Origin: Diplonema japonicum
Taxonomy: Eukaryota > Euglenozoa > Diplonemea > Diplonemida > Diplonemidae
Assembly: GCA_964019335.1 (NCBI GenBank)
Contig: OZ025665.1
Location: 476,398 to 540,397 of the forward strand
Length of the DNA: 64,000 nucleotides
Direction: 5' to 3'
The translations under genes and the position numbers were made by a program. The notes beneath the pieces are model-generated. The model did not search any database. It saw only the letters and a list, made by a program, of their open reading frames with translations, and had not been told where the DNA came from. Shown piece after piece: positions 36,827 through 47,220 of the stretch. Numbering within the stretch: position 1 is the first letter of the stretch; the number at the start of each line of letters is the position of its first letter.

Positions 36827-37502
36827 TGGAATTATTTAGCACCAAGGTATGGGATCGTCCGCCTATGCAGCGTTGATGTTCGCAAGAGACACGCACACTG
36901 CCGAGGCACACGTCTTATCCTTGTCCAGCTCACTGCAAGTGGCATCATACCTTGCGATTCTAATTTGTACCACCGCCACCTCCCACAAATTCTGCTGTCG
37001 TTAAATAAAATATTGTATTTGTGAATTTAAGATTGATGATTTCACTTGTGGTGTCATGCAGTTTTGACTCGTTAAATGTTATAACACTCGCTTCACTCGT
37101 CAAAACCACTGCCACCACGCGTGAAATCATAGGGTCTTATATTCCACTAAATAAATAGTTATCTTTTTTTTTTTTTTTTTTGTTTTCTGGAAAGTGAGAA
37201 ACGTCGGACTGGCAAATTGTCCAGCGGCCTTCAAGACTATAGTCCAACAAATCCCCTCCCCGGACGCTGGAAGATCACTGAAATGACATTTCTTGTTTGC
37301 CAGCCCCGGCACTTTTATCTTCACTTGTGCTAGAAATATTAAAAAAAAGCAGTAACTTTCTTTTTTTCCTTCCACCCCCCTTTTCCGAGTAGTACTAGTC
37401 GGAAAGGGTGAAGGAGAAAAAAAAGAATTACTGTTGAATGAAAAAAAAAAGGGGGGGGAAAGGAGCAAAGAAATCACGCAACAAATGCATTTTGTTTTTT
37501 CT
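36827..37502. other. Intergenic downstream of gene A
   Basis: Carries the second 18-bp direct repeat (36939-36956). Around 37190-37340 the minus strand has an acceptor-like TTAATATTTCTAG followed by an open frame (KIKVPGLANKKCHF onward) that may be an exon of an unmodelled gene; no start or partner exon was found. Confidence 0.35.
36939..36956. repeat. 18-bp direct repeat, copy 2
   Basis: Identical to 28210-28227. Confidence 0.7.
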
Positions 37503-40500
37503 TCATATGCGTCCTTCCTGTACGTGTACGATTCGAGTGTACCGCCTTCTGCTCGGGGGAGTGAACCGTGAATGGCTCCCACTGAGGTTTGAATCATGTC
37601 CACTGCCTTCTAACAAAGGTGTTACCACAGGGCTTCCCCGTCCAAAGGCACCTCTTCCAGGGAGTCTGAGAGTGCTACTGTTAAGTACTCTGTAAGGCTT
37701 TGTATTGCTTAACACAGTACTCAATGCTAGTGGGTTTGGGTTTGCCTCGCTCGACGTGCTGTCTGTGACAAGATCCAACATGTCCAGGGCCACTTTGGGC
37801 GTCATGTCGTTGCGCACACCGAAGCTACCCAAAGGTGTCTCACCTTCCCCTAACATTCCCCTCCTTGCTGCTACCAGTGCCGTTTTCCTCCTCCCCAGCC
37901 ACAGGTCCAACAGGTACAGAAAGATGTCATAAACACCCTTCACCATCATCAGTAAGGCAGACACAAGCAGAAGTGTAGCTGCCGCATCCATCAGCGTCTT
38001 GCTGCCCCCTGCCCCAATCGCAATCGTCATGAACAGCACAGCAAAGAACATCGTCCCACTGATGCACGATGCGAAGATCTTATCCAGCAGTGAGTTGTGG
38101 GGGCGAAGAAGTATAACAGCCAAGAAGAACAGAAAGAGGACAATGCAGATGAAGATATTCCGTACACTGCAGGCACCGGCCTCATAAGGCTTCCAAACGG
38201 AGCACAGGCTCAAGAGCACGATCTGCAGGATTTCCACAATGGAGAACCAATGGAAGCCCTCCCTGTACTGCTCGAAGAACAACCCGTACTGCTCCACAAA
38301 GAAGTCAGGCCCGCCCTCCTTCCGCACCCACACCTCCCTCCCGTACACAAGGATGTACACAGTCCGCCTCCACCCGGTGTACACAACACCCTCTTCTTCA
38401 CCACCTTCCGCAAAGGCGGTTTGTTCCCCAGAACGTTCCAGCTCCTTCACCCTGCATGCAGCGTGCTTGTCGATCTTCGGGTCGGGTATCGTTGTCCCTT
38501 GGAACCGTCCAGGACGCAGGATCACCATCCACAAGAGTACTGGAAAGGCTGCACACACCCCGAGCATCACAACCCCGATGACAGCGTGTTGCTTCGGTGC
38601 CCTGTCAGGGAAGAAGGTAAGGTTCGCAGCAGCAATGCTTGTGCCCATGAGGAGCCACAACATGGGGATGCTGACAAGCCCAGGGGCCCGAACATAGAAG
38701 ATGGCATCGTCGTACTTCAGTCCCAACATCACGAGGACCACAGCGAGGAGGTAGTTCAAAAGGAGGAAAGCAGCAATTAGCCCGATGTTGGAGACGATGG
38801 CCCCCAGGAAGTACCTCTGAGGGGACGACCCGATCCCGAAGCCCAGAGGGTGGTACTCCCAGTCCAAGGGCTCCGTACCCACGTCAATGTCCTCAACCTC
38901 ACAGTCGAAACCCATCAACACAGCGAGCCTCGCCCCTCCAGCAGGGTTCGCCGCTGCAGTCTTCTTGCGAACATCCTTCTGACCCTGTGGCTCTATCAGC
39001 ACTGTTCCCGGAGAAGACGTCTTCGGCACACTTGTCTTCGGTGGTTCTGTAGTAGGTGCTGCTGTTCGAACGCTCGTGGTCGGCCCTACAGTAGGTTCTC
39101 GCGAAGGGGAAGCAGTGGGCATCAAGGTAGAAGCATCAGTTGGTGGTGATGGTGTCGGGGCAGCAGTCAGTGGTGACACAGTAACAGGTGGATCAGTGGA
39201 TGGTACCAATGTGGGTACAGCTGTTGGTGTTGAAGTCAGCGGTGCTCTAGTGGTGGGAGGGTCAGTCGCTGGTGCCGATGTGGGATCAGCCGTCGGGGTT
39301 GCTGTTGGCGGAGCTGCAGTGGCTGGTGCTAAGGTGGGTCCTGCAGTTTCTGGTGAGTTAGTAGGAGCTGCAGTTGCCGGTGCCGATGTGGGCTCGACCG
39401 TCGGAATTGCAGTCGGTGGCGCCAAGGTGGCAGGAGGGTCAGTCGCTGGTGTCGTTGTGGGGACAGCTGTTGGGGTTGCCGTTGGTGGGGCAGCAGTAGA
39501 GGGAGGGCTCGTTTCCGGTGTTGAGGTTGGGACGGAAGTGGGAGGTGCATCAGTTGCCGGTGCCGATGTTGGGATTGCTGTTGGAGGAGCCGCAGTGGCA
39601 GGAGGGTTGGTATCCGGTGCTGGGGTGGGGAAAGCAGTGGGTGGAGTATCACTTGCTGGTGCGGATGAAGGTTCGGATGTTGGGGTTGCTGTTGGTGGAG
39701 CAGCAGTCGCTGGGGGGTCAGTTGCTGGTGCCGATGTTGGGATTGCTTTTGGTGGAGAGGCAGTGGAGGGAGGGTTGGTATCTGGTGCTGAGGTGGGGAC
39801 AGCAGTGGGTGGGGCCACAGTGAGAGGTGCATCAGTTGCTGGTGCCAAGGTGGGTTCGGCTGTAGGAGTCGCAGTGGAAGGAGGATTAGTTGCTGGTGCC
39901 GATGTAGGGGAAGTAGTCGGTGGTGCTAAGGTGGCAGGAGCGTCAGTTGCTGGTGCCGATGTGGGGACAGCTGTTGGTGGTGCCGCAGTGGAGGGAGGAT
40001 TTGTATCCGGTGCTGAGGTGGGGACAGCAGTGGGTGGGGCCACAGTGGGGGGTGCATCAGTTGCTGGCGCCGATGTTGGGGTTGCTGTTGGAGGGACTGC
40101 GGTGGAAGGAGGATTAGTTGCTGGTGCCGATGTAGGGGAGGCGGTCGATGGTGCCAAGGTAGCAGGAGCGTCAGTTGCTGGTGCCGATGTGGGGACAGCT
40201 GTTGGTGGTGCTGCAGTGGAGGGAGGATTTGTATCCGGTGCTGAGGTGGGGACAGCAGTGGGTGGGGCCACAGTGGGGGGTGCATCAGTTGCTGGTGCCG
40301 ATGTGGGGACAGCCGTTGGTGGTGCTGCAGTGGAGGGAGGGTTCGTATCCGGTGCTGAGGTGGGTTCAGCTGTTGGAACAGCAGTGGGGACAGCTGTTGA
40401 GTCACACCCTGTTTGAAGTTTCTGCATCTGCGCTGTGGTGAGAACCTTCCTCCAAATGGACAAGTCGTCCAGCATGACGTTGTTCGCAAGCTTCCCCCCA

Positions 40501-42134
40501 AGAGTGTCCGCCCCTGACAGCACCATCCCCCTCACAGGTGCCATGCTCGTCGTGAAGAAATCTTCAGGGAACCCATCAGATAACCCCACCTCGGTCCCCA
40601 CTTCCTTCCCGTCCATGTACATCTTCATCTCCGTTGTTGTGTGTGTGAAGCAAAAGAAGTTCCACGTGTTCTCAGGGAAAGATGCCAGCTGGACCCCTCT
40701 GTACAAGGCCCGCACCCCTGACCCGTGCCACAGGAGTTTTCCACTCACAAGTTCCACCCCATACCCGTAGCCTTCGTTCGCAGTGCTGGGAATATGGAAA
40801 CCCACACCGATCATAACGCCGTTCGCTTGGGGACCAGCGAAAGACGTACCTTTCCTCAAACGGGCACATATGGTCATCTCCCTTGTGGGGTAGTGCTCCC
40901 CTGACCCGTAGCGATAGATCGAAGGGTACTGGATCTGCGCAGTGGTCCCACCCATGAACTCTACACAAGGGATCCTCCCTGTATCGCACTCACTGGTTCT
41001 AATATTCACGTTAGTGTTGATGTAGATAGGCTTGTTCGGGAGCATTCCATCGTTGTCTGTTTGGTAACCAATAGCAGAGGGTTCAAAGCCTGTGCTCCAC
41101 ACAAGGTCGCCCGCCGCCAGGGACAGGGCTGAGGTGCAGCTCCCGATAATAGTTTTGGAAGAGACCTTTGAACGCATACACACAACCTCATGCTTGTCGT
41201 TTTCCTCTCCTTCCCACCACCTCCCTGCAGGGAGCAAGGACGAGTATCGCCCCCTGTCGTGGTAGTTGTTGAGGGTGTTGCCCCAATGACTGCCTTCCTC
41301 GGGGAAACCGTCGCCAGCTGCCCACAGCCACGTTCGGTAACTGGTTGTCTTTGCGTTGGGAAGGATGCTGAGACCGGTGTGTACTCTGCTGAGAGTTACC
41401 GGTCCTAACAGTGACTTGACGGCGGCTGCCTGTGCGTCGCTCTTGATGGTGACAGGGTGTGCGTTGTAGGCATCGCAGATGTCATCTGCACACCTCCCGA
41501 GCATCTGCTCGTTGAACAGCATCACCTCGCTGTCAGCGTCGAGCGATGACCAAGTGGCCGAGGAGAGAGGGCGCTCGCAGATGAAGGGCTTCGTCACATC
41601 AAAATCTGCATATGTCCACTGCTGGGGAAAAGCTTTGTTGAGCATAACGCCCGTGTTGGAAGTTTTCCCGGAAGGGCTCGTAAAGAGGGTGAACGTCAAA
41701 GTGGGCACTTGCGCACAGGGGCAGGGGGTGGTCGTGCAAGATGACGTTGTTTTGCATTTCTGAGTGCCATCTATGGTGAAGTAGCCCAACCAGAACTCAT
41801 CATCCAGGATGGAGGTGAGCATCTCCTGCTCCTCCAGACTGGTGATGATCGCCAACGTGGCACCGTCGGAAACACAGAGCTTGTGAGCATCCCAATACTT
41901 CATCTTCCCGGTGTGCACCTTGTACTCCTTGCCACCAACAGGCCAATACTTGCTGGATTGCGCAAGTCCTGCAACACACGGGCGACATGCCTTAGAAACC
42001 AAAGGATCTTCTATACACCCAGCTGCTGCACAGACAAGCGCATCCCCGACAACAGACCTGCACCGTGAAGCCATCCCCTCACAGTACCCTGCCAGCAGTA
42101 GTATCGCCAACGTCCATGCCGTCCCATACGACAT
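37503..42134 (-). CDS. Surface protein A: two C-type lectin-like domains, LamG, mucin-like stalk, multi-pass membrane region
   Basis: 1543 residues with a signal peptide (MSYGTAWTLAILLLAGYCEG). Two C-type lectin-like regions (about 45-190 with WDAHKLCVSDGATLAIITS and FICER; about 205-330 with GRWWEGEE and VVCMRS) precede a LamG/pentraxin-like beta sandwich (about 365-575). A Pro/Thr/Ala/Ser stalk of tandem 12-13-residue units (PTSAPATDAP, PTSAPDTNPPS) spans about 582-1045 and should be heavily O-glycosylated. About 1075-1420 holds six or seven hydrophobic segments with YGLFFEQYREGFHWFSIVEI, which resembles the TRP-like membrane part of fungal Flc and protist GCC2/GCC3 proteins. A ~115-residue cytoplasmic tail follows. 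A role in adhesion or sensing is inferred. Homologous to B and C. Confidence 0.85.
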   Translation of the reverse strand: MSYGTAWTLAILLLAGYCEGMASRCRSVVGDALVCAAAGCIEDPLVSKACRPCVAGLAQSSKYWPVGGKEYKVHTGKMKYWDAHKLCVSDGATLAIITSLEEQEMLTSILDDEFWLGYFTIDGTQKCKTTSSCTTTPCPCAQVPTLTFTLFTSPSGKTSNTGVMLNKAFPQQWTYADFDVTKPFICERPLSSATWSSLDADSEVMLFNEQMLGRCADDICDAYNAHPVTIKSDAQAAAVKSLLGPVTLSRVHTGLSILPNAKTTSYRTWLWAAGDGFPEEGSHWGNTLNNYHDRGRYSSLLPAGRWWEGEENDKHEVVCMRSKVSSKTIIGSCTSALSLAAGDLVWSTGFEPSAIGYQTDNDGMLPNKPIYINTNVNIRTSECDTGRIPCVEFMGGTTAQIQYPSIYRYGSGEHYPTREMTICARLRKGTSFAGPQANGVMIGVGFHIPSTANEGYGYGVELVSGKLLWHGSGVRALYRGVQLASFPENTWNFFCFTHTTTEMKMYMDGKEVGTEVGLSDGFPEDFFTTSMAPVRGMVLSGADTLGGKLANNVMLDDLSIWRKVLTTAQMQKLQTGCDSTAVPTAVPTAEPTSAPDTNPPSTAAPPTAVPTSAPATDAPPTVAPPTAVPTSAPDTNPPSTAAPPTAVPTSAPATDAPATLAPSTASPTSAPATNPPSTAVPPTATPTSAPATDAPPTVAPPTAVPTSAPDTNPPSTAAPPTAVPTSAPATDAPATLAPPTTSPTSAPATNPPSTATPTAEPTLAPATDAPLTVAPPTAVPTSAPDTNPPSTASPPKAIPTSAPATDPPATAAPPTATPTSEPSSAPASDTPPTAFPTPAPDTNPPATAAPPTAIPTSAPATDAPPTSVPTSTPETSPPSTAAPPTATPTAVPTTTPATDPPATLAPPTAIPTVEPTSAPATAAPTNSPETAGPTLAPATAAPPTATPTADPTSAPATDPPTTRAPLTSTPTAVPTLVPSTDPPVTVSPLTAAPTPSPPTDASTLMPTASPSREPTVGPTTSVRTAAPTTEPPKTSVPKTSSPGTVLIEPQGQKDVRKKTAAANPAGGARLAVLMGFDCEVEDIDVGTEPLDWEYHPLGFGIGSSPQRYFLGAIVSNIGLIAAFLLLNYLLAVVLVMLGLKYDDAIFYVRAPGLVSIPMLWLLMGTSIAAANLTFFPDRAPKQHAVIGVVMLGVCAAFPVLLWMVILRPGRFQGTTIPDPKIDKHAACRVKELERSGEQTAFAEGGEEEGVVYTGWRRTVYILVYGREVWVRKEGGPDFFVEQYGLFFEQYREGFHWFSIVEILQIVLLSLCSVWKPYEAGACSVRNIFICIVLFLFFLAVILLRPHNSLLDKIFASCISGTMFFAVLFMTIAIGAGGSKTLMDAAATLLLVSALLMMVKGVYDIFLYLLDLWLGRRKTALVAARRGMLGEGETPLGSFGVRNDMTPKVALDMLDLVTDSTSSEANPNPLALSTVLSNTKPYRVLNSSTLRLPGRGAFGRGSPVVTPLLEGSGHDSNLSGSHSRFTPPSRRRYTRIVHVQEGRI
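39050..40390 (-). repeat. Minisatellite coding the Pro/Thr stalk of protein A
   Basis: Imperfect tandem units of about 36-39 bp. The antisense strand is also open for 446 codons because of the repeat composition. Confidence 0.85.

Positions 42135-42136
<2 letters not shown>

Positions 42137-42198
<62 letters not shown>
42137..42198. repeat. (TG)31 microsatellite at the start of gene A
   Basis: 31 TG units on the plus strand, (CA)n in the coding sense, two bases before the ATG, followed by a GTGTG-type degenerate stretch. Gene B lacks it at the same place. Confidence 0.95.
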
Positions 42199-42199
<1 letters not shown>

Positions 42200-43434
42200 T
42201 GTGGTGTGGTGTGGCGTAAGGTGTATAAATGTATAAAAGAAAAAGAGTTAGACGAATTGGGAGATCGATAAAGTTTCAGTGTGCAGGGGGGAAGCAGCAA
42301 CCATGAAAAGCAGAAAAGAAAAGTGTGAAAATTAATTTTTCGGTGTGCGGGTGGGTGCTCACTGTAAAAAAAGAAGAAAAACATGTGTGCGTGTAGTAAT
42401 TAGAAAAAGAGTTTAGCAAAAGAAAGGCTTTACGAGACACAAAAAAGGAGGGGGAGAGGGAGAGAGAGAAAGAGAGAGAGAGAGAGAGCGAGAGAGAAAC
42501 AAAAAATAACATATATGATGTTAAAGGGGGTCTTTGTGAGACACCCCTTTGTTCTCACCCGCTACCTACATCCACTCCCTTTCAACAAGAAGAAGAAAGA
42601 GAATAAAAAAATACATATAAAAGAGATAGAAAAGAGGCTAGTGTTTGTGGCGGCCCTGTTTAAAAAAAAAGGGGGGGGGGACGGGGAACAGATCATGAAC
42701 CTGCCCTCAGAGGAACAAAGAAAAACGCCGTTTAACTGGGAGCAGAACCCCCGTGTTAAAACTTGAAAGAAAAGAGATTCGGCGGAAGAAAGGGACGAAC
42801 GAGGTGACATTTTAAAATCCTGCAGCAGGTCATGAACCTGCCGCCTTCAGAGGCGAAAGAAGGCCATTAAAATGGAAGCAGGACCCCCTTTTAAAAAAAG
42901 CAAGAGGGGGAAAAAGAAAAAGAAAACAAAACAAAAAAGAAGCAGAAATGTGTCCGTTAAGAAAAAAAAAAGAGGGATGAGCAGAAACCTTCCCCCCTTC
43001 CTTTTTTTTTGTTCCCGACAAACCCGCTTCTTTCCTGTTGTTCCTCTTTTCTTATTCTATCCCCCCTCCCCCCTCCCCCTCCTCACTTCATTTGGTTTGC
43101 ACATTGTCACTCGTCACTTCATTACCAATTTCTTCCACTTCTCTTATTCTCAAAAAGAAAGAAGGAAGAAGAGATTAGATAAAGGAAGTTCCTGTTTTGG
43201 AACGTCCCCCTGTCTCTATTTATCTTCCCCTTCTTTCTTTTTCGGCTGTGTTGCCCCTGTCTTGTTATCAAAAGAAAGAAGAAAGAAAAAAGAATTGACA
43301 GGGAGAAGAGGAAGGGAAGAAAAAAAATTTTTATTTTTATATAAGAGACAAAGGAGGCCAGTTAGTGGCGCTCTGCACAAGCTCTCCTTACAGGACACAA
43401 AAGAGAAAAAAAGAGAAAGAAACACAGTTTGTTT
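42199..43434. other. Purine-rich intergenic region
   Basis: About 1.2 kb of A/G-rich DNA. A degenerate direct repeat links about 42693-42775 and 42830-42905 (CATGAACCTGCC, TCAGAGG, then GAAAGAA-type sequence and a run of C). No gene was recognised. Confidence 0.5.
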
Positions 43435-45834
43435 CTACTCCTCATAAAAGTCAACAGTTTTCTTAGCGGGAGGTTGTTCCGTGAGACGGCGGTACACAAT
43501 GAAAGCCACAGTGGCGGCTATGGCACAGGCAACAATGCAGACGATAGGGATCACAACATAGAGGTAGTCCTTGTTGTTGCTGTCGCCCCCGTCGTTGGGT
43601 TTGCACACGCTGCTCGTTTTGTTGTGCGCTTGGCTGAGGGTGTACCCCTTTGTGCACGAGAGTGCCACGCACACCTCCTTGGTCAGGGCGATGGTCTCCT
43701 TCGCACCAGGGAGCTCGCACTCTGCATCGCCGACCTTGGCGACGTTCACAGTGAACTCCGTCCCCAGAAGAGCCGACAGCTCGGGCTGTTCGTTGAGCAA
43801 GCGTGTCATCTCCCTCTTCGGGTGTGCCGGCACGACCCCACCCGATACAGGGACCACGTAGACAACGGACCCGCATGCGTACGACGGGTGCACCTCCGCC
43901 ACTTCCAAAAGCAACAGCTCCGCAAACAAGTCCTTCAGCATGTCCACAAGGATCGCGTCGGCAAAAAACGCACCGCAGTCTGCGTTGCCGAACACACCCT
44001 TAATCACCGTGGTGCTTCCGGGGACCGGGACGAGCAACGTTGGTGCGGGAGGAGTGGGCGCCATGGCCGTCAACGCAAACACCCACAACCCCACATCGGC
44101 AAGGAAGGCAGCGTTGCCCTGTACGAAAACACCCTGGGGACCGCCTGTTGGGTACTCGCCCATGAGGGCCGGTGCAGACAGGTGACTCACGTCCACCAGT
44201 TGAAGACCAGACTGCTGCACCGCAAGGAAGGCAACTGTCCCTTCCACTTGCACGTCGAACACTCTTTCAGAGGTGGGGAAGGTCGCAAGGTGGCCCGTCG
44301 TGGCTGAGCTGATGTTTATGATCTCCATCCCCGCGTCCGTCCCTACAAAGGCGATCGTTCCCACCACATCCACCGCCCAGGAGCTCACGTTGGTCGAGTA
44401 GCTGCGGAGAAGGGCGGGTGCCGAAGGTGTCGACACGTCGATCACCGCAAGGCTGCCTTGGAAACTCGTGACGCAAGCAGTGTTCCCGGACACCTTCAGC
44501 CCCCTCGGCGCCCAGTGCTGCTGTCCGCAAGTGCTCTTTCCGAGAAGCTTGATCGCTGACGGCCTGCTCACGTCCAGCACGGTCAGGCACCCCAGAGACA
44601 GGTAGGCCGTCGTCCCCACCACCTGCACGTCCCACGCCCACGACCCCTCGTCGCTCGCTCCCAGGAGTGTTACCAACGAAGGCGTTGTCGCATCCAGAAC
44701 GTAGAACCTACCGCCGCACAGGTACACCGTCGTCCCCACCGCGTACACCGCTTGTGCCCCATCCACAACGTAGCTTCCCACTAGAGCTTCAGCACCCTTG
44801 CTTACGTTGTACACCAGAAGGCCTTTCACTTGATCCGCAACGTAAGCGATGTCCCCGACGGTGTGCACCTTCCGGGCGCCCGAAGCGGGTGCGAACACAC
44901 CCACCACCTTCAGCAACACAGGGTTGGCCACGTCCACCACCACAACGGACGAGGGGGTCGTCGTCCCGACGAGGGTAGCCCCTCCTGCAACGCGCACGAG
45001 CTTCGCATCCTCAATCATAACATTGCCCAGCAGCTTCGGGTCCGTCGCCTCGTCCACGTCGATACTCAGCAGCCCTTCGTCTTGTGCAACAACATACGCG
45101 ATCTGGCCCGCCACTTGAATGTCGATGTTGTAGGCAGCGCTGGGGGTTCTGAAGCTCGCGATGCGGTGAGGGGCTGCAAGGCTGCTCACGTTGTACGTGT
45201 CAACCCCTTGCATCGTCCCCACGTAGGCAAGACCGTTCGCCACCTCTACACAGTAAGCAACGCCACTGAACCGGGACAACAAGGCGGGTGCAGAAGGGGT
45301 GCTGAAGTCAATGACGAGGACGGTGGAGTAGACAGCAGAGAAGACGGTTGTTCCCTCCACTGTGATCATGCTAGGGTAGCCAGGATCGGTATAGGCCCCA
45401 AGCACCGAGGGGCTGCTGGTGTCGCTCACGTCGACAGCGACCACACCCGAGTCTGTGCCCACACGTGCGACGTAGGCGACCGATCCGGAGACACGGACAT
45501 ACGACCCGCTTGCTGCGGGCTCCCCCCCCAGGAGGACGGGCTTCGAGGGCGTGCTCACATCCAACACGAGCAAGCCTTCTTCGGTGTCGGCTACATAGGC
45601 GGTCGTCCCCGAGACGTCCACGGAGAGGGCGTTGCGTGTGGCGTACCACCCCAGAGGGGCGGGGTGAGCAGGGTTGCTTGTGTCGAGCACCTGCAGCCCC
45701 GTGGGTCCTGTCGCCACATAGGTGGTCGTCCCATCTACAGCCATGTCAAACATCCTGCTCATCATCCCGCTCCGCCACTCCAGCTTGGGGGACACCGCAC
45801 CTATAACCGCGTACATCATTAGCAGCGTTGTCAT
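43435..45834 (-). CDS. LVIVD-repeat beta-propeller surface protein, single-pass
   Basis: 799 residues with a signal peptide (MTTLLMMYAVIGAVSP). About 14 repeats of ~44 residues (residues 20-600) carry the LVIVD-type core: G..AYVAD..GLLVLDVS.PS.P.LLG. These repeats are known from bacterial and protist extracellular proteins and build a beta-propeller. A Cys-containing juxtamembrane region (about 610-755) leads to one transmembrane helix (LYVVIPIVCIVACAIAATVA) and a short tail ending VDFYEE. Type I topology, extracellular propeller. Binding partner unknown. The gene lies between A and B of the lectin/mucin family, so this stretch is rich in surface proteins. Confidence 0.85.
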   Translation of the reverse strand: MTTLLMMYAVIGAVSPKLEWRSGMMSRMFDMAVDGTTTYVATGPTGLQVLDTSNPAHPAPLGWYATRNALSVDVSGTTAYVADTEEGLLVLDVSTPSKPVLLGGEPAASGSYVRVSGSVAYVARVGTDSGVVAVDVSDTSSPSVLGAYTDPGYPSMITVEGTTVFSAVYSTVLVIDFSTPSAPALLSRFSGVAYCVEVANGLAYVGTMQGVDTYNVSSLAAPHRIASFRTPSAAYNIDIQVAGQIAYVVAQDEGLLSIDVDEATDPKLLGNVMIEDAKLVRVAGGATLVGTTTPSSVVVVDVANPVLLKVVGVFAPASGARKVHTVGDIAYVADQVKGLLVYNVSKGAEALVGSYVVDGAQAVYAVGTTVYLCGGRFYVLDATTPSLVTLLGASDEGSWAWDVQVVGTTAYLSLGCLTVLDVSRPSAIKLLGKSTCGQQHWAPRGLKVSGNTACVTSFQGSLAVIDVSTPSAPALLRSYSTNVSSWAVDVVGTIAFVGTDAGMEIINISSATTGHLATFPTSERVFDVQVEGTVAFLAVQQSGLQLVDVSHLSAPALMGEYPTGGPQGVFVQGNAAFLADVGLWVFALTAMAPTPPAPTLLVPVPGSTTVIKGVFGNADCGAFFADAILVDMLKDLFAELLLLEVAEVHPSYACGSVVYVVPVSGGVVPAHPKREMTRLLNEQPELSALLGTEFTVNVAKVGDAECELPGAKETIALTKEVCVALSCTKGYTLSQAHNKTSSVCKPNDGGDSNNKDYLYVVIPIVCIVACAIAATVAFIVYRRLTEQPPAKKTVDFYEE

Positions 45835-45967
45835 ACTTTTTTTTCCTCTCTTTTTTAAACCTGGAGATTTTTATAAGTGTTTAGGAGAAATGAAGAAAAG
45901 AAACGCGATGTAAGGGCATAACCCACTGAGAGAGATAAAGAATGAGAGATGAGTAGGTTTCCAAGCA

Positions 45968-46717
45968 TCACCCACTGCTATGCAGGGCGAGAATACCGCC
46001 AAGGATATCTTGTGTTCTGCACAGCTGCTTGCAAGTCAACTGCAGCACCCCGTTCCTGATGGTGAAGCAGAGCCGTGCAGAGTTCCTTTTGAGAGAGGAT
46101 GCGATGGTAGTGTGGGTACGGAAGGGCCGTGCTGCACAGAAATGCTCAAGACCCCATTGTGTATGCTTGAAGAGAACGTGTTGCTCAGCAGGGCTGACTG
46201 GCATGCTACTACAAGTTGTGCAGCAGATGCCCCCATTGTACAACCGATAGGCTCCGCCGCAAGGGCAGGACAACAGCCAGCCGCATGAGATGCACTCGAA
46301 ATAAGCCAAGTATCCTTGACAGTGCCTACAGATCCCATATGTAGGGTTGAAATGTTTGCCCTCTAGTCTCGTTTTGCAGTATTCCTCAAGCCGCTTATTG
46401 AACTCCGGTGGTATGTTCCACTCTGGAAGGTTGTAAAATTGCTCAAAGACAACCACCCACGGGTGAGCAATGGACCACGCAACACCTGTCGCCATCCCCA
46501 TGTCGATCTTCCTCAATGTTTCGGTAGCTTGGAACCACATCAAGGTGTCGACAACAGCAACCATGTTTGTCACGTCCTTTTCCATAGACTGCTTTATGGA
46601 GTTCAATGTAACGTGCTCGGGAGCTTGCTTCGGGATGAAGAACTGCACCACCATTGCTATGAGATCTCCAGGAACGGCTTTCGCCGCCAGCACCCCTCGT
46701 AGCAGATAGAAGAGCAT
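45968..46717 (-). CDS. Cys-rich zinc-ribbon-like protein, distant family member
   Basis: 249 residues from the ATG at 46717. A helical N-terminal half (MLFYLLRGVLAAKAVPGDLI) is followed by a Cys cluster at about residues 130-175: GICRHCQGYLAYFECISC, then CPCGG and CCTTCSS, enough for two zinc sites. A C-terminal ARLCFTIRNGVLQLTCKQL segment parallels the LRLVL...LVKQ element of the 20348-21115 protein and the tandem cluster. The similarity is one of layout and is low in residues, so common descent is inferred and not certain. Function unknown. Confidence 0.55.
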   Translation of the reverse strand: MLFYLLRGVLAAKAVPGDLIAMVVQFFIPKQAPEHVTLNSIKQSMEKDVTNMVAVVDTLMWFQATETLRKIDMGMATGVAWSIAHPWVVVFEQFYNLPEWNIPPEFNKRLEEYCKTRLEGKHFNPTYGICRHCQGYLAYFECISCGWLLSCPCGGAYRLYNGGICCTTCSSMPVSPAEQHVLFKHTQWGLEHFCAARPFRTHTTIASSLKRNSARLCFTIRNGVLQLTCKQLCRTQDILGGILALHSSG

Positions 46718-46819
46718 TTTGGTGGGAGAGGGGAAAAGTGTAAACTTTTATAGGATCATGTATCGGTGATCGCATGGAAACCTCTTTTTTTTTTTTTTTC
46801 GTTCAGAAATTCAAAAACT

Positions 46820-47081
46820 CTACATCTTCATTTTCAGGAAGTAATCTTTAGTAAAGGCTAGCGTGTCCTCAGGTTGGTGTATCAGGACAGCCTGGTAGGT
46901 AGTTGTGGTGTTTCTTTTTACATACCTGCATAAAATCATGTAAGAAATTCTTCAGTTCGGGGTTGTTGCTCAAATATTCCTTGTGTTCCATCTCAAGCTG
47001 CGTGCGACGCTCGTACAAAGCACACGAACTGTCATAAGACAGGTGGTTCTCCACCTCCGACCGAGGTACGAAGGACGCCAT
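46820..47081 (-). CDS. RIIa-type dimerisation/docking protein (two exons)
   Basis: Exons 47081-46926 and 46891-46820, with a 34-nt intron (GTATG...CAG), encode 75 residues. The C-terminal part NNPELKNFLHDFMQAVLIHQ, then PEDTLAFTKDYF, has the two-helix RIIa pattern (helix, P-x-D, FA-x-x-YF) found in PKA regulatory subunits, RIIAD1 and radial-spoke proteins, which bind amphipathic helices of AKAPs. A charged N-terminal helix (YERRTQLEMEHKEYL) precedes it, as in RIIAD1-like proteins. A flagellar role is likely by family and by the presence of SPAG6, but is an inference. Splicing is needed to obtain the motif. Confidence 0.72.
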
Positions 47082-47220
47082 TATTTCCTTTTTTTTTTAT
47101 TTACCCCCTTCCTCCTCCCTTTCCTAAGGGCTCCCCCCCCCCATTTTTAAACCGTAACGACCCAAATGATTGCAACATACTAAAACATCAAAAGGGTGTG
47201 ATCACCCCCCCTCCCAGCAA

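Noticed and set aside
39076-40416. 446-codon plus-strand ORF rich in Val/Gly/Ala
   Set aside because: It is the antisense of the stalk repeat of gene A. The repeat composition has no stop in this frame; no start context or domain.
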